A DNA stretch of 29,161 bases from a virus. Positions 8,552-15,284 of this stretch are shown in pieces. The notes under the pieces are model-generated. The model worked only from the letters and a program-made list of their open reading frames with translations. It did not search any database and was not told where the DNA came from. Within the stretch, counting starts at the first letter, position 1; the number at the start of each line of letters is the position of its first letter. The DNA lies in IMG/VR virus record IMGVR_UViG_3300009285_005279, positions 1 through 29,161 of that record; one strand, given 5' to 3'. Made by a program: the position numbers and the translations under genes.

Positions 8552-9390
8552 ACCGATTCGAGCCATTTCATAAAATCAGTTTTTGGCAGCCATTTGAGAA
8601 TACTATGCGCTTTTTTTATATTTGCCCTTGAATGCATCGGCTCGTTATCTCTCTGTTGATAATATAATATGTCATCACTTATCTTGCGCGCAACATCATC
8701 TATCACCGTACTTATGCTCGAACCTATGTTTATCGGTTCTCCATTCAAAGGAAATGGATATGACATGGCGGAAATATTCGCATTAACCACATCATCGACA
8801 GAAACAAAATCTCTCGTCTGTTTTCCGCCGAATACAGGAAGGGGCATACCATTTTTTTTCTTATCCAAAAAAATAGCGACAGCCGCGCTATACGGTGAAT
8901 CACATTTCATCCCATCTCCATAAACATTGAAGTACCGAAGACATACGGTATCGAGTCCATAGGTTGTGGAATACATTTTACAAAGTTCTTCTCCTATAAG
9001 TTTTGAAAAGCCATACGGAGAAAGCGGTTTCTTCTCGTCAAATTCTTCATACGCCTTTCCTGTCCTGTCATTTTTTGCGTTTATGCCATAGATTGCCGCC
9101 GATGATGAGAAAATAACGCGCTTAACAGATTCGGAGTGTATTGCGCACTCTAAGACATTCATCGTCCCAGATACATTCGTTCTAAATGTTTCTATGGGAT
9201 TTTCAACGGATTTTTGAACATTTACTTCTGCGGCGAGGTGAAAAACATAATCAATTCCCGCAAAGTCTTTAGGTTTCATTTCCAATATATCTTTCCCGTC
9301 TACAATATCATATCCGACACTATCGGCATCAATTTTCTTCTGAAGATGAGAACCTATAAACCCCCTATTTCCCGTGATAAGAACTTTCAT
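8539..9390 (-). CDS. NAD-dependent nucleotide-sugar epimerase/dehydratase
   Basis: A 283-residue extended short-chain dehydrogenase/reductase with the Rossmann motif GNRGFIGSHL at about residues 7-16. Also visible are VFHLAAEVNVQKSVENP, a catalytic Ser region VIFSSSAAIYG (about 93-103) and Y125-x3-K (SPYGFSK). LRYFNVYG and GKQTRDFVSVDD complete the GalE/UDP-sugar epimerase pattern. It is somewhat shorter than bacterial GalE (about 330). It probably epimerises or otherwise converts a UDP-sugar, possibly the product of the adjacent dehydrogenase. It overlaps its neighbours by 13 and 26 bases. Confidence 0.88.
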   Translation of the reverse strand: MKVLITGNRGFIGSHLQKKIDADSVGYDIVDGKDILEMKPKDFAGIDYVFHLAAEVNVQKSVENPIETFRTNVSGTMNVLECAIHSESVKRVIFSSSAAIYGINAKNDRTGKAYEEFDEKKPLSPYGFSKLIGEELCKMYSTTYGLDTVCLRYFNVYGDGMKCDSPYSAAVAIFLDKKKNGMPLPVFGGKQTRDFVSVDDVVNANISAMSYPFPLNGEPINIGSSISTVIDDVARKISDDILYYQQRDNEPMHSRANIKKAHSILKWLPKTDFMKWLESVCAV

Positions 9391-10162
9391 AGCCCGAATT
9401 TTTATCTAACATTGCCTTAATAAGTTTTGGTTCAAAACCGTTTTTTTGGCATACTTTGAAAAAAGCCCATGTATCTTTTGGAAAACATTTACCGCCATAT
9501 CCTCTTTTATTTTTGAAAACAGCGGTATGCATTGGCTCAACACGAGGATCATCAATCCACCCCTCACGAACCTTGTGCCAATTTGCTCCCAGTATTTCGC
9601 ATATCTCCCTAAGTTCGTTCGCAAACGTCACCTTCATTGCGCCCCATGTATTTTCCGCATATTTGATAACCTCGGCTTCCAGTGGTGTCACAAAACGGAA
9701 CCGTGTTGTCGGGCCGAGAACAGGGACAAGTATATCGGCAACTTCAGAGCAATCCTCATCAGTTCCTCCAAGGATAACAAATCCATGTGATAGTGGATTC
9801 TGTGGGTCTGGGTATTTCGGTGGTGTATAATACTTCCCTTCGCCGAGATATTCTGGGGAAACGACAATCCTCTTATCGTATTTCTCTTTGAGGAGGTCAA
9901 CTGTACCTGGTTCAAGGGCTGATTTTATCAAAATGAGTGGCGTTTCAATCCATGAAACAACATCTTCTACGATTGAGGTATCGCAACTTTTATCATCGGC
10001 TGATGGAGTTGGAACACATAGTATTGAAAGTTCGCATTGATTGACATCATTTCGCGTCCCAATTTTTAACGGTTCATCATACTGAATGGCATCAGGAAAA
10101 ATCTTTAACATCCCTTTACCGACATAACCCATGCCTACAATCGCAATGCAATTTTTATTCAT
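9365..10162 (-). CDS. UDP-glucose/GDP-mannose dehydrogenase family, short form
   Basis: A 265-residue nucleotide-sugar dehydrogenase, first gene of the operon. It has the NAD-binding GMGYVGKGM (about residues 10-18), CVPTPS, ALEPGTV and SPEYLGEG. The central helix EVIKYAENTWGAMKVTFANEL and the catalytic-cysteine motif GYGGKCFPKD (Cys226) follow. The family oxidises the C6 hydroxyl of UDP-glucose or GDP-mannose to a carboxylate. The protein stops about 40 residues after the cysteine motif, so the C-terminal nucleotide-sugar-binding domain of the standard enzyme (about 400-440 residues) is missing. The ORF has no frameshift sign, so this looks like a genuine short form. Confidence 0.9.
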   Translation of the reverse strand: MNKNCIAIVGMGYVGKGMLKIFPDAIQYDEPLKIGTRNDVNQCELSILCVPTPSADDKSCDTSIVEDVVSWIETPLILIKSALEPGTVDLLKEKYDKRIVVSPEYLGEGKYYTPPKYPDPQNPLSHGFVILGGTDEDCSEVADILVPVLGPTTRFRFVTPLEAEVIKYAENTWGAMKVTFANELREICEILGANWHKVREGWIDDPRVEPMHTAVFKNKRGYGGKCFPKDTWAFFKVCQKNGFEPKLIKAMLDKNSGYESSYHGK

Positions 10163-10186
10163 ATTCTATTTTTAAGTCTTTATTTT

Positions 10187-10215
10187 ACTATAACAAAATC
10201 CATAAAATAGGTAAA
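10187..10215 (-). promoter_or_regulatory. Candidate promoter of the glycan operon
   Basis: On the minus strand TTTACC (10215-10210) and TATAGT (10192-10187) are separated by exactly 17 bases, ending 25 bases before the dehydrogenase ATG. It lies directly after the terminator that closes the capsid genes. The -10 element continues as TATAGTAAAAT, resembling sequence at two other transcription starts in the window (20501 and 27514). The -35 match is moderate. Confidence 0.45.
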
Positions 10216-10253
10216 GAAAAAGGAATATGTATTTTAACCATATTCCTTTTTCT
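10215..10253 (-). terminator. Strong intrinsic terminator between capsid and glycan genes
   Basis: A perfect 15-base-pair stem joins 10215-10229 to 10239-10253 around a 9-base loop. Its A-rich and T-rich ends mean it could stop transcription from either side. It lies between the last capsid-region gene (ends 10268) and the glycan operon, so the glycan genes probably need their own promoter or read-through. Confidence 0.8.
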
Positions 10254-10267
10254 CATTTTTCACTACG

Positions 10268-10546
10268 CTACGCCGACGTTGTTGTTGATGAACTTGATGT
10301 TGTTGTAGATGACGTGGTAGTCGTCGTTGACGTCGTTGTACTTGTCGACGTGGATGTCGAAGATGTAGAGGTAGATGTAGAGGATGTACTTGTCGACGTG
10401 GATGTCGTACTCGTAGATGTTGACGACGTGGAAGTTGAACTCGACGTCGACGATGTAGTTGTAGTTGTGGATGTGGACGTTGATGTTGAGGTTGTTGTCC
10501 ATGTGAAACCGCTTACACCAGATGTCCCAAATTCAAATTCAGCCAT
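10268..10546 (-). CDS. Small protein with long Ser/Thr repeat tail
   Basis: A 92-residue protein with a short ordered start (MAEFEFGTSGVSGFTW) followed by about 75 residues that are almost only Ser and Thr. The DNA is a degenerate three-base repeat, so other frames are open too, including a plus-strand frame of alternating Val and Asp. The minus frame is preferred because it is codirectional with the head genes, starts 5 bases after the upstream stop and has a sensible N-terminus. Such tails are flexible and are classical acceptors for O-linked sugars. The glycan operon begins just downstream, so a glycosylated virion surface protein is an attractive but unproven idea. Confidence 0.65.
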   Translation of the reverse strand: MAEFEFGTSGVSGFTWTTTSTSTSTSTTTTTSSTSSSTSTSSTSTSTTSTSTSTSSTSTSTSSTSTSTSTTTSTTTTTSSTTTSSSSTTTSA

Positions 10547-10551
10547 AGTAT

Positions 10552-10899
10552 TTAGTGGCCGTATTCAGTCACGACGACGCGAATATGATTTATTCCAGAC
10601 GCCAACTTTGCTCGACCATACAAAGTCAGTCCCGTTGAAGCAGGTTCTACAATAAATTGTCCAGAACCGACATAATGGGATGCTGATTTTATCCCTATAT
10701 CATTCCTATACGACAACGCAACGCGGCTTGCTCCGGCTGTACCGACATTGAACCCCTTTATCGCAAAGCGACGCGGTAGCGCGCTTGTCTCTCCGCCGTT
10801 TCCGCTCCATGTACTTGACGCTTCAAGCGCAGTCCATGTATCCGTGAGACGTATAAGCGTCTCTTGTGTTCGCAGCGCAGTTTGCTGTGCGTATGCCAT
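10552..10899 (-). CDS. Hypothetical virion-associated protein (115 aa)
   Basis: A 115-residue protein with a soluble, beta-rich look: alternating hydrophobic and small residues, several Trp, and many Gly, Ala, Ser and Thr. It has no Cys motif, signal peptide or membrane helix. It lies 11 bases after the coiled-coil gene and 5 bases before the Ser/Thr-rich gene, inside the head-gene run. A decoration, head-completion or fibre-associated role fits composition and place, but I do not recognise a family. Confidence 0.6.
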   Translation of the reverse strand: MAYAQQTALRTQETLIRLTDTWTALEASSTWSGNGGETSALPRRFAIKGFNVGTAGASRVALSYRNDIGIKSASHYVGSGQFIVEPASTGLTLYGRAKLASGINHIRVVVTEYGH

Positions 10900-10910
10900 A
10901 GAATGGCCAT

Positions 10911-11420
10911 TTATGAATCAATGGGTTCCTGTTCGACATCATCACCTTCTTGTTTTTCCACTTTTGGCGGACGGCCGAGACGTTTCTTTTCTTGGCCAAT
11001 CAATCTATTCAATTCTTCTATTTTCGTCTCAAGTTTAAGAATTTTATCATCCTTTTCCTTTGTTTTACCGGCCAAGGCGCCAATAAGGTCATTTTGCCTC
11101 TTTAATTCTTCCTCAACTTTACTGTTAAAGTCATTTTCAGAGAGCGGTTTAATATCGCGGTCCTCCGCCATTTCAGGAAGAATCTGCGCGAAGAGCGATT
11201 TTCTCAAATCACTATCTCGCAATGTATCTTTTACATTGTGCTTTTCTTGCAATATGCGATCAACGAGATGTTTCGCTCCTATTTGAGCAACATAAACAGG
11301 CATGACCTTTTCTTCTCCCGCTTCAATCTCACGCGGTTGTTTATTGATGTGGAAAACAAACTTCTTATCGTCAATATTGACGAATTTTGTCGTGTCGATT
11401 TCAGGATTAAGTTCTTTCAT
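10911..11420 (-). CDS. Hypothetical coiled-coil protein of the head region
   Basis: A 169-residue protein. The N-terminal part (about residues 1-75) is mixed and includes FVFHINKQPREIEAGEEKVMPVYVAQIGAKHL in two segments that look folded. Residues about 95-150 are strongly heptad-like and charged, predicting a coiled coil. A basic patch (KKRLGRPPK) and an acidic end follow. The gene follows a structured intergenic element at 11427-11497 that ends 7 bases before the ATG. A head-assembly or neck role is possible; no named family is claimed. Confidence 0.6.
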   Translation of the reverse strand: MKELNPEIDTTKFVNIDDKKFVFHINKQPREIEAGEEKVMPVYVAQIGAKHLVDRILQEKHNVKDTLRDSDLRKSLFAQILPEMAEDRDIKPLSENDFNSKVEEELKRQNDLIGALAGKTKEKDDKILKLETKIEELNRLIGQEKKRLGRPPKVEKQEGDDVEQEPIDS

Positions 11421-11426
11421 ATCTTT

Positions 11427-11497
11427 GGATAAGGGCTTCCTTCGTCATAAAGACCCCGCTTTCACGGCTGGACTCGAACTAATGTTCCCCCTTATCC
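11427..11497. ncRNA. tRNA-like structured element (tRNA-Glu resemblance on plus strand)
   Basis: A 71-base block is closed by a perfect 9-base-pair stem (11427-11435 with 11489-11497). Read on the plus strand it contains, in tRNA order, a GTC/GAC D-arm-like hairpin, CGCTTTCACGG, and GGAC...GTTCC. The TTCGTC and CTTTCACGGC strings match tRNA-Glu (anticodon UUC) as I remember it. Against a working tRNA: the D-loop is only five bases and lacks GG, the anticodon stem is weak, the T-arm is non-canonical and no CCA follows. On the minus strand it forms the leader of the coiled-coil gene, so a regulatory structure is an alternative. Confidence 0.35.
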
Positions 11498-11513
11498 GAT
11501 TAATGGTTAATAA

Positions 11514-12221
11514 CTAATCAATGGTGAGGAAGATTGCGCCATTTTCGCCAGTGGCGATTCCTGTGGCCGCCATTCCAATAACTGGTCGTGTGGTACTTGC
11601 CTCGTCAATAATCGCACCTGCGGCAGTATCCGCAACGACACTCTGGCCAACAGCAGTTACACCAGTTGATAAAACGCCGAAAATACCACCCGTTCCAATC
11701 CATCCGTAATCTGTATCTGGAATTGCTGAAACAGCTACACCAATAGGACAAGAAGTCGCTGTTGCTGGATGCTGAATAACATCCACATATGGATTCGCAA
11801 CTAAATCAGCACGAGTATCGGTCGTCCATGCTGTTACGATTGGGTCGTAGAGTGTGATAACCAGTGTTGCCGCTGAAGCGGCCGGATGGCTCTTGATGCG
11901 ATATGTCCGCCCAAGATCAGGTGTGACAGTTACAACAAGGTACCCATTCGCATATTCATTGGCGTCAACCGTAACGGTAGTTGTAGTCGTAACGCTTGTT
12001 GCTCCAACTGCCGCGGCGGCAAAAGCAAGTCCCTGATCTGACGTATTTTCTGCTTTTGACTGCAAAAGGTTACCAACAACAAGTGCTGTGCCACCGGCAC
12101 GAACATAGCGAAACTTTCTTCCAGTTCCATCAATTCCTAGCGCACCAAGTTCATGTGACGGAACTGTTTCTGTTTCGTGGGGCTTAATCCCGTAAATAAC
12201 GGGCAATCCGAATAAAGACAT
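11514..12221 (-). CDS. Capsid decoration/structural-type protein (235 aa)
   Basis: A 235-residue protein rich in Ala, Thr, Val and Gly, with long beta-type stretches and a repeat-like Thr run (VTTTTTVTVDANEYANGY near residues 77-94). The first 45 residues include GRKFRYVRAGGTALVVGNLLQ, a pattern seen in small capsid-associated or decoration proteins of tailed phages. It has no Cys, signal peptide or membrane segment. It lies two genes after the capsid gene, where decoration or head-fibre genes usually sit. The family assignment is from pattern and context only. Confidence 0.65.
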   Translation of the reverse strand: MSLFGLPVIYGIKPHETETVPSHELGALGIDGTGRKFRYVRAGGTALVVGNLLQSKAENTSDQGLAFAAAAVGATSVTTTTTVTVDANEYANGYLVVTVTPDLGRTYRIKSHPAASAATLVITLYDPIVTAWTTDTRADLVANPYVDVIQHPATATSCPIGVAVSAIPDTDYGWIGTGGIFGVLSTGVTAVGQSVVADTAAGAIIDEASTTRPVIGMAATGIATGENGAIFLTID

Positions 12222-12291
12222 ATAAATTCTCCCTGTTCAGCAAGGCCTTTAAGGGTATCACCCATAGACACGAGCCGAACTTAATACTTAA
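12222..12291 (-). promoter_or_regulatory. Structured leader of the decoration-type gene
   Basis: This 70-base gap between two structural genes holds, on the minus strand, GTTCGG and CTGAAC segments that can pair over six positions (one G-U). They enclose a short hairpin GGGTGATACCC and the palindrome AAGGCCTT. A candidate SD (GGGAG) precedes the ATG. It shares ATTA(A)GTTCG-TC with the leader at 11427-11497. Stability or translation control of an abundant virion protein is plausible but unproven. Confidence 0.3.
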
Positions 12292-12708
12292 TTAAGGTAT
12301 CCAGTGAAGACCAACGGTACAAACAAGATCAGTAAGCGAAGTAAGTGTTCCTCCGTCTTCAAGAGCGAGACGGTCACCAGATGCAAGCTCAAGTGTCGCT
12401 GCTGTTGCGGAAAGTGTTGCTGCTTGATTGGTGTTCGCGCCAGTTGATAAGTCAACTGTTGCCGTTTGAAGATTCGTACCAGAACCCTGTGCCGTACCTG
12501 AAGGAACTTTTTCAACTTCTACAGTACCTGATGTTGAATTCGCGCTAAATGAATAGGTGATACTATCAACTACACACTTCGCTGGCGCAATCCAAAAACT
12601 TCCGAAGTTTGCCGCTGTTGCAGATGTTGCTCCAGGCAAAACAACTGATACTGTAAATCCTTTCACTGGAGATTCCTGATCGAACAATGCCGGATTTTTG
12701 AATGGCAT
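12292..12708 (-). CDS. Capsid-associated protein, decoration or head-fibre type
   Basis: A 138-residue protein with predicted beta structure: GFTVSVVLPGATSATAANFG near residues 17-36, then alternating Thr, Ala, Ser and Leu, and ending DLVCTVGLHWIP. The composition and the short, soluble, Gly/Ala/Thr-rich sequence resemble trimeric decoration or receptor-type virion proteins. It lies 23 bases after the capsid stop, the classical place for a decoration protein. No catalytic motif is present. The specific family is not recognised. Confidence 0.62.
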   Translation of the reverse strand: MPFKNPALFDQESPVKGFTVSVVLPGATSATAANFGSFWIAPAKCVVDSITYSFSANSTSGTVEVEKVPSGTAQGSGTNLQTATVDLSTGANTNQAATLSATAATLELASGDRLALEDGGTLTSLTDLVCTVGLHWIP

Positions 12709-12731
12709 AAGTTTTCCAGTTAAGGATTATA

Positions 12732-13286
12732 TCAACTCGTGACACCCGTTCTTCGCGCATGAGTGCGAGGTGCGTCAGTGATAAGCTGTCCGTACCACAG
12801 AAGATGGCCCACAACGACATCCTGATTAGCCGGTTCTTTCCATCCAGTCCACGCAAAACCATTCTTCACTTCACGTTCCGGATTTGGGATCGTATAGAAA
12901 AACAAATGTTTTTCATTGAGCGTGAAGATATTTTCTGCGGTACATTTCTCATCAGCAACAAAGGGGATGCCACGGAATGTAAGAGCGCGGAATCCCTGAT
13001 TCGCAGCCAATGTCCCGCCAACGCGCACCATGCCTGTTTCCGTCATGCGGAAATCATTCATACTGAATTGGTGAGAAACGGTTGGCGTAAGAAGTGCTTC
13101 AAAGATAGTGAATACCGCCGGCGTTGAAACCTTCAATGTCGGAGCATCATCTCCACGCTGTGCCGCGTCAAAATCCGCTGCAAGGTTTGCTAATGACAAT
13201 GAACCTGACTGCGCCGTTCGCGTTCCGCGCCAATTCGTATAGGTCGCACGGGATAGTCCGCCGTATGTTGTGACATCAGTTGAATC
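12732..13286 (-). CDS. Major capsid protein, 3' exon
   Basis: This frame encodes the C-terminal 184 residues of the capsid protein. It opens with DSTDVTTYGGLSRATYTNW, a stretch that in related HK97-fold capsid proteins directly follows a segment like the end of the other exon. It continues with VSTPAVFTIFEALL and ends in a conserved-looking FAWTGWKEPANQDVVVGHLLWYGQL. A stop lies three codons upstream, so it cannot stand alone without a poor TTG start at 13289. Joined in frame to 14687-14217, with residue 157 (Tyr) followed by Asp, it gives a 341-residue protein of normal capsid size. The exact junction is inferred. Confidence 0.87.
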   Translation of the reverse strand, partial: DSTDVTTYGGLSRATYTNWRGTRTAQSGSLSLANLAADFDAAQRGDDAPTLKVSTPAVFTIFEALLTPTVSHQFSMNDFRMTETGMVRVGGTLAANQGFRALTFRGIPFVADEKCTAENIFTLNEKHLFFYTIPNPEREVKNGFAWTGWKEPANQDVVVGHLLWYGQLITDAPRTHARRTGVTS

Positions 13287-14216
13287 CAAGTGTTATCGTA
13301 AAGGCTCTTTATCCTTTACTTCTCTATGTTTCCATAGAGGTCAGACTATATCATCCCTTTCGGGCAGCGTTTTCGTGGGAGTATTACTGGCGTTTTTTAG
13401 AGTTATATTCTTCATTATAACAAGGCATACACCTACCCCTGCCATAATGTGGTTTATCTTTTTCCCCACAAATGACACAGGATAAGAATTTTTTTGTCCA
13501 TTTTCCATTGAGATATGGTTTTAATTTTTTCTTTAATCCATTTTTATACTCGTATCTCAACTGGCATGTGTTGGTGCAGTATTTTTTCTCTCTATGTTTA
13601 TACGTTGGAGTTTGAGTTTTCTTTCCACAATATAAACATTTATAGATTTTTGGCTTCTTATAGTTTGGGTTATTCTCACCAGATTGGTTTTTCTTAACCC
13701 ACGAACTATTACAAGCCTTACTACACCAAAATCTTTTAGACCTTTTTATTCGATAATAATGTCTAATCAATTTTGCATCACACTCTGAACATTGTACTTC
13801 CTTGTTAATGAACTGCTCTAAACGGTAGCCTCGACTCCTAGTCGTTACACCTTCCGAGAAGTTTCCATCTCGGCTTGGCTCGGTATTGTCCTTTTGGATG
13901 TCCACCGAATTTACGCCGTTTATATTTATCAAGCCTAGTAGCCATCTTGCTACTAAAAGTTCTTTTCCGAATATCAGCCTATGACATCCGAAGCAAAGAG
14001 TGATCCCATTATTCACATCAACTCTTTTTTCGTAATGGCTTCTTAGTGGGAATATATGGTGCGCTTCTATTCTCCCATTCTTCCCACATACTTTACACTT
14101 CCATCTATCTCTTCGATAAATGGTTGATCGCCATAGTTTATATTCTGGTGACTGTTTTAGTGCATAGTGTTTATCCATGCACTAATTATATCAAAGAACT
14201 TCTAGGGTTACAAGCT
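13287..14216 (-). mobile_element. Group I intron (930 bases) in the capsid gene, carrying an HNH ORF
   Basis: The insertion separates two in-frame halves of the capsid gene. Group I hallmarks on the minus strand: a P4/P5 region around 13881-13907; GAGCCAAGCC (13881-13872); a perfect P6-like hairpin CCGAGA/TCTCGG (13873-13854); P7 halves GACTA (13843-13839) and TAGTC (13348-13344); a P8-like CCC-GAAA-GGG hairpin (13364-13355); the string GATATAGTCTGA; and a P9-like hairpin CTCTATG-GAAA-CATAGAG (13339-13322). P3 could be the 7-base match 13922-13916 with 13825-13819. The proposed ends follow group I rules: the exon ends in U and the intron ends in G. The ends are inferred, and another placement by a few bases is possible. 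Confidence 0.85.
13384..14178 (-). CDS. Intron-encoded HNH homing endonuclease
   Basis: A 264-residue protein. The HNH domain is at about residues 18-70: C28-x2-C31, EAHHIFPL with H40 and H41, N57, and C62-x2-C65-H66. A linker (about 71-120) follows. The C-terminal half carries three Cys-pair zinc-finger-like units (CSEC and CSKAC; CLYC and CTNTC; CVIC and CMPC) and a NUMOD3-like SGENNPNYK. These features belong to homing endonucleases that cut intronless alleles and spread the intron. Residues about 91-113 are encoded by the predicted ribozyme core, so one DNA segment appears to serve as both protein code and catalytic RNA. Confidence 0.88.
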   Translation of the reverse strand: MDKHYALKQSPEYKLWRSTIYRRDRWKCKVCGKNGRIEAHHIFPLRSHYEKRVDVNNGITLCFGCHRLIFGKELLVARWLLGLININGVNSVDIQKDNTEPSRDGNFSEGVTTRSRGYRLEQFINKEVQCSECDAKLIRHYYRIKRSKRFWCSKACNSSWVKKNQSGENNPNYKKPKIYKCLYCGKKTQTPTYKHREKKYCTNTCQLRYEYKNGLKKKLKPYLNGKWTKKFLSCVICGEKDKPHYGRGRCMPCYNEEYNSKKRQ

Positions 14217-14687
14217 ATAAGCAAGTGTGGACAATGTTTTATCCACGGCGGCATGAATACCGAGAATGTCCTTCGAACTATTTCCTGTACCATCAGAGTA
14301 TACCTGTGTACCAATCTCATCCTTGAGGCGTTTTGTGCGCCATTCTATTTCTGTTGCGACAAGATTAAGAACTGCGGCATCACCCTGATTAACTGCTTTC
14401 TGAATGCCCGAAATAGGGATTGCGACATATACCTGCGACGGCGTGAAAGATGCGCGCTGGCGCGTATTCTCCTGTGTCGTCGAAAGTGTATCGAATCCAG
14501 AGTATGACCCAACTGCGGTAATATCCGACAAATGGACGGGCTGTTCGATAGAAACGCCGCCATTCCATGTGCGCGAATTGCGTAAAAGGCGCATTGAAAG
14601 GACATTGCCATTCAATACGCTATCAATCGCAGCCGGAATAAACCGATCCTGGGTCACACTCGTTACGATCGTTCCGAGTGCTGGCAT
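14217..14687 (-). CDS. Major capsid protein, 5' exon
   Basis: The N-terminal 157 residues of the HK97-fold-type major capsid protein. The beginning, MPALGTIVTSVTQDRFIP, is followed by SMRLLRNSRTWNGG. A region near residues 55-100 includes YSGFDTLSTT and RASFTPSQVYVAIPISGIQ, and KRLKDEIGTQVYSDGTG then ILGIHAAVDKTL follows near the exon end. Without splicing the frame reads only two more codons before TAA at 14208-14210. The start lies 9 bases after the scaffold stop. The capsid gene follows portal and scaffold in the usual head-gene order. Confidence 0.87.
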
Positions 14688-14696
14688 AATAGTATG

Positions 14697-15284
14697 TTAT
14701 TTTTTAGATAGCTCCGTTGCCGCTTCTTGGGCTATCTGCCATAAACTTTTTCCTTTGTCTGATTCGGAATAATCTTGCCTTCCTCCTCCGCCTTCATGGG
14801 CTGGAAGTTTCGGTTTTTTTTGAAGTTCTTGCTTCGCTTTCCCGATAGCTTCCTTCTCGACATTGGAAAGACGTTTATACGCTTTCATAGCGGCCTGTAT
14901 GGATGAGTAGTCGTCTCCTTCTTTTTCAAGAAAAGAAAGGAAATCGTCTTTTTTCACATCCGTATGGATTGAGAGGATATTTTCGACTTCATCATTGAAT
15001 TTTTTAAGTTCTTCCGTCTTTTTATCCTCCTCAATTTTCTTCTCTTCTGAAAGCGTCTCTTTGAGAAGACTCTTGAGATACTCTTTTGCCTGGAGTTCCT
15101 TTTGTTGTTCCTCTGTGAGGCCACTCCCTGATTCCTTACTTTTTAACGTGGTTATTTCACGTTCAAGATTCTTCATTTGCCCGTACACTTCCTTGAATCT
15201 CGATTCAGGAATCATTTTTTCTCCAGATTGAGTATCTTCTATTTCTGACGATGATGAATCGCCATTGTTAAATTCTTCGTCCAT
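14697..15284 (-). CDS. Scaffold-like assembly protein
   Basis: A 195-residue, highly charged, mainly helical protein: a Ser/Glu/Asp-rich start, a Glu/Lys coiled coil at about residues 30-130, and a Gly-rich hinge (HEGGGGRQDYSES) before a short C-terminal helix. Composition, size and place immediately before the capsid gene match phage scaffolding proteins, which guide capsid assembly and are then removed. A protease function is not visible in it or next to it. The 93-base gap upstream contains a GC hairpin (15314-15318 with 15326-15330) followed by a T-run on the minus strand, possibly a weak terminator or leader structure. Confidence 0.75.
   Translation of the reverse strand: MDEEFNNGDSSSSEIEDTQSGEKMIPESRFKEVYGQMKNLEREITTLKSKESGSGLTEEQQKELQAKEYLKSLLKETLSEEKKIEEDKKTEELKKFNDEVENILSIHTDVKKDDFLSFLEKEGDDYSSIQAAMKAYKRLSNVEKEAIGKAKQELQKKPKLPAHEGGGGRQDYSESDKGKSLWQIAQEAATELSKK

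Noticed and set aside
10268-10546. CRISPR-like or tandem repeat array
   Set aside because: The repeat unit is three bases and coding; there are no spacer-separated repeats of CRISPR size.
10227-10655. Plus-strand frame of 142 codons rich in Val and Asp
   Set aside because: It lies opposite the Ser/Thr repeat gene, and its composition is just the other reading of the same three-base repeat; it also crosses the strong terminator and runs into the next gene.
13287-14216. Intein in the capsid protein
   Set aside because: The interruption contains in-frame stops and separate starts on both sides, and RNA-type hairpins at the 3' end; this requires removal at RNA level.
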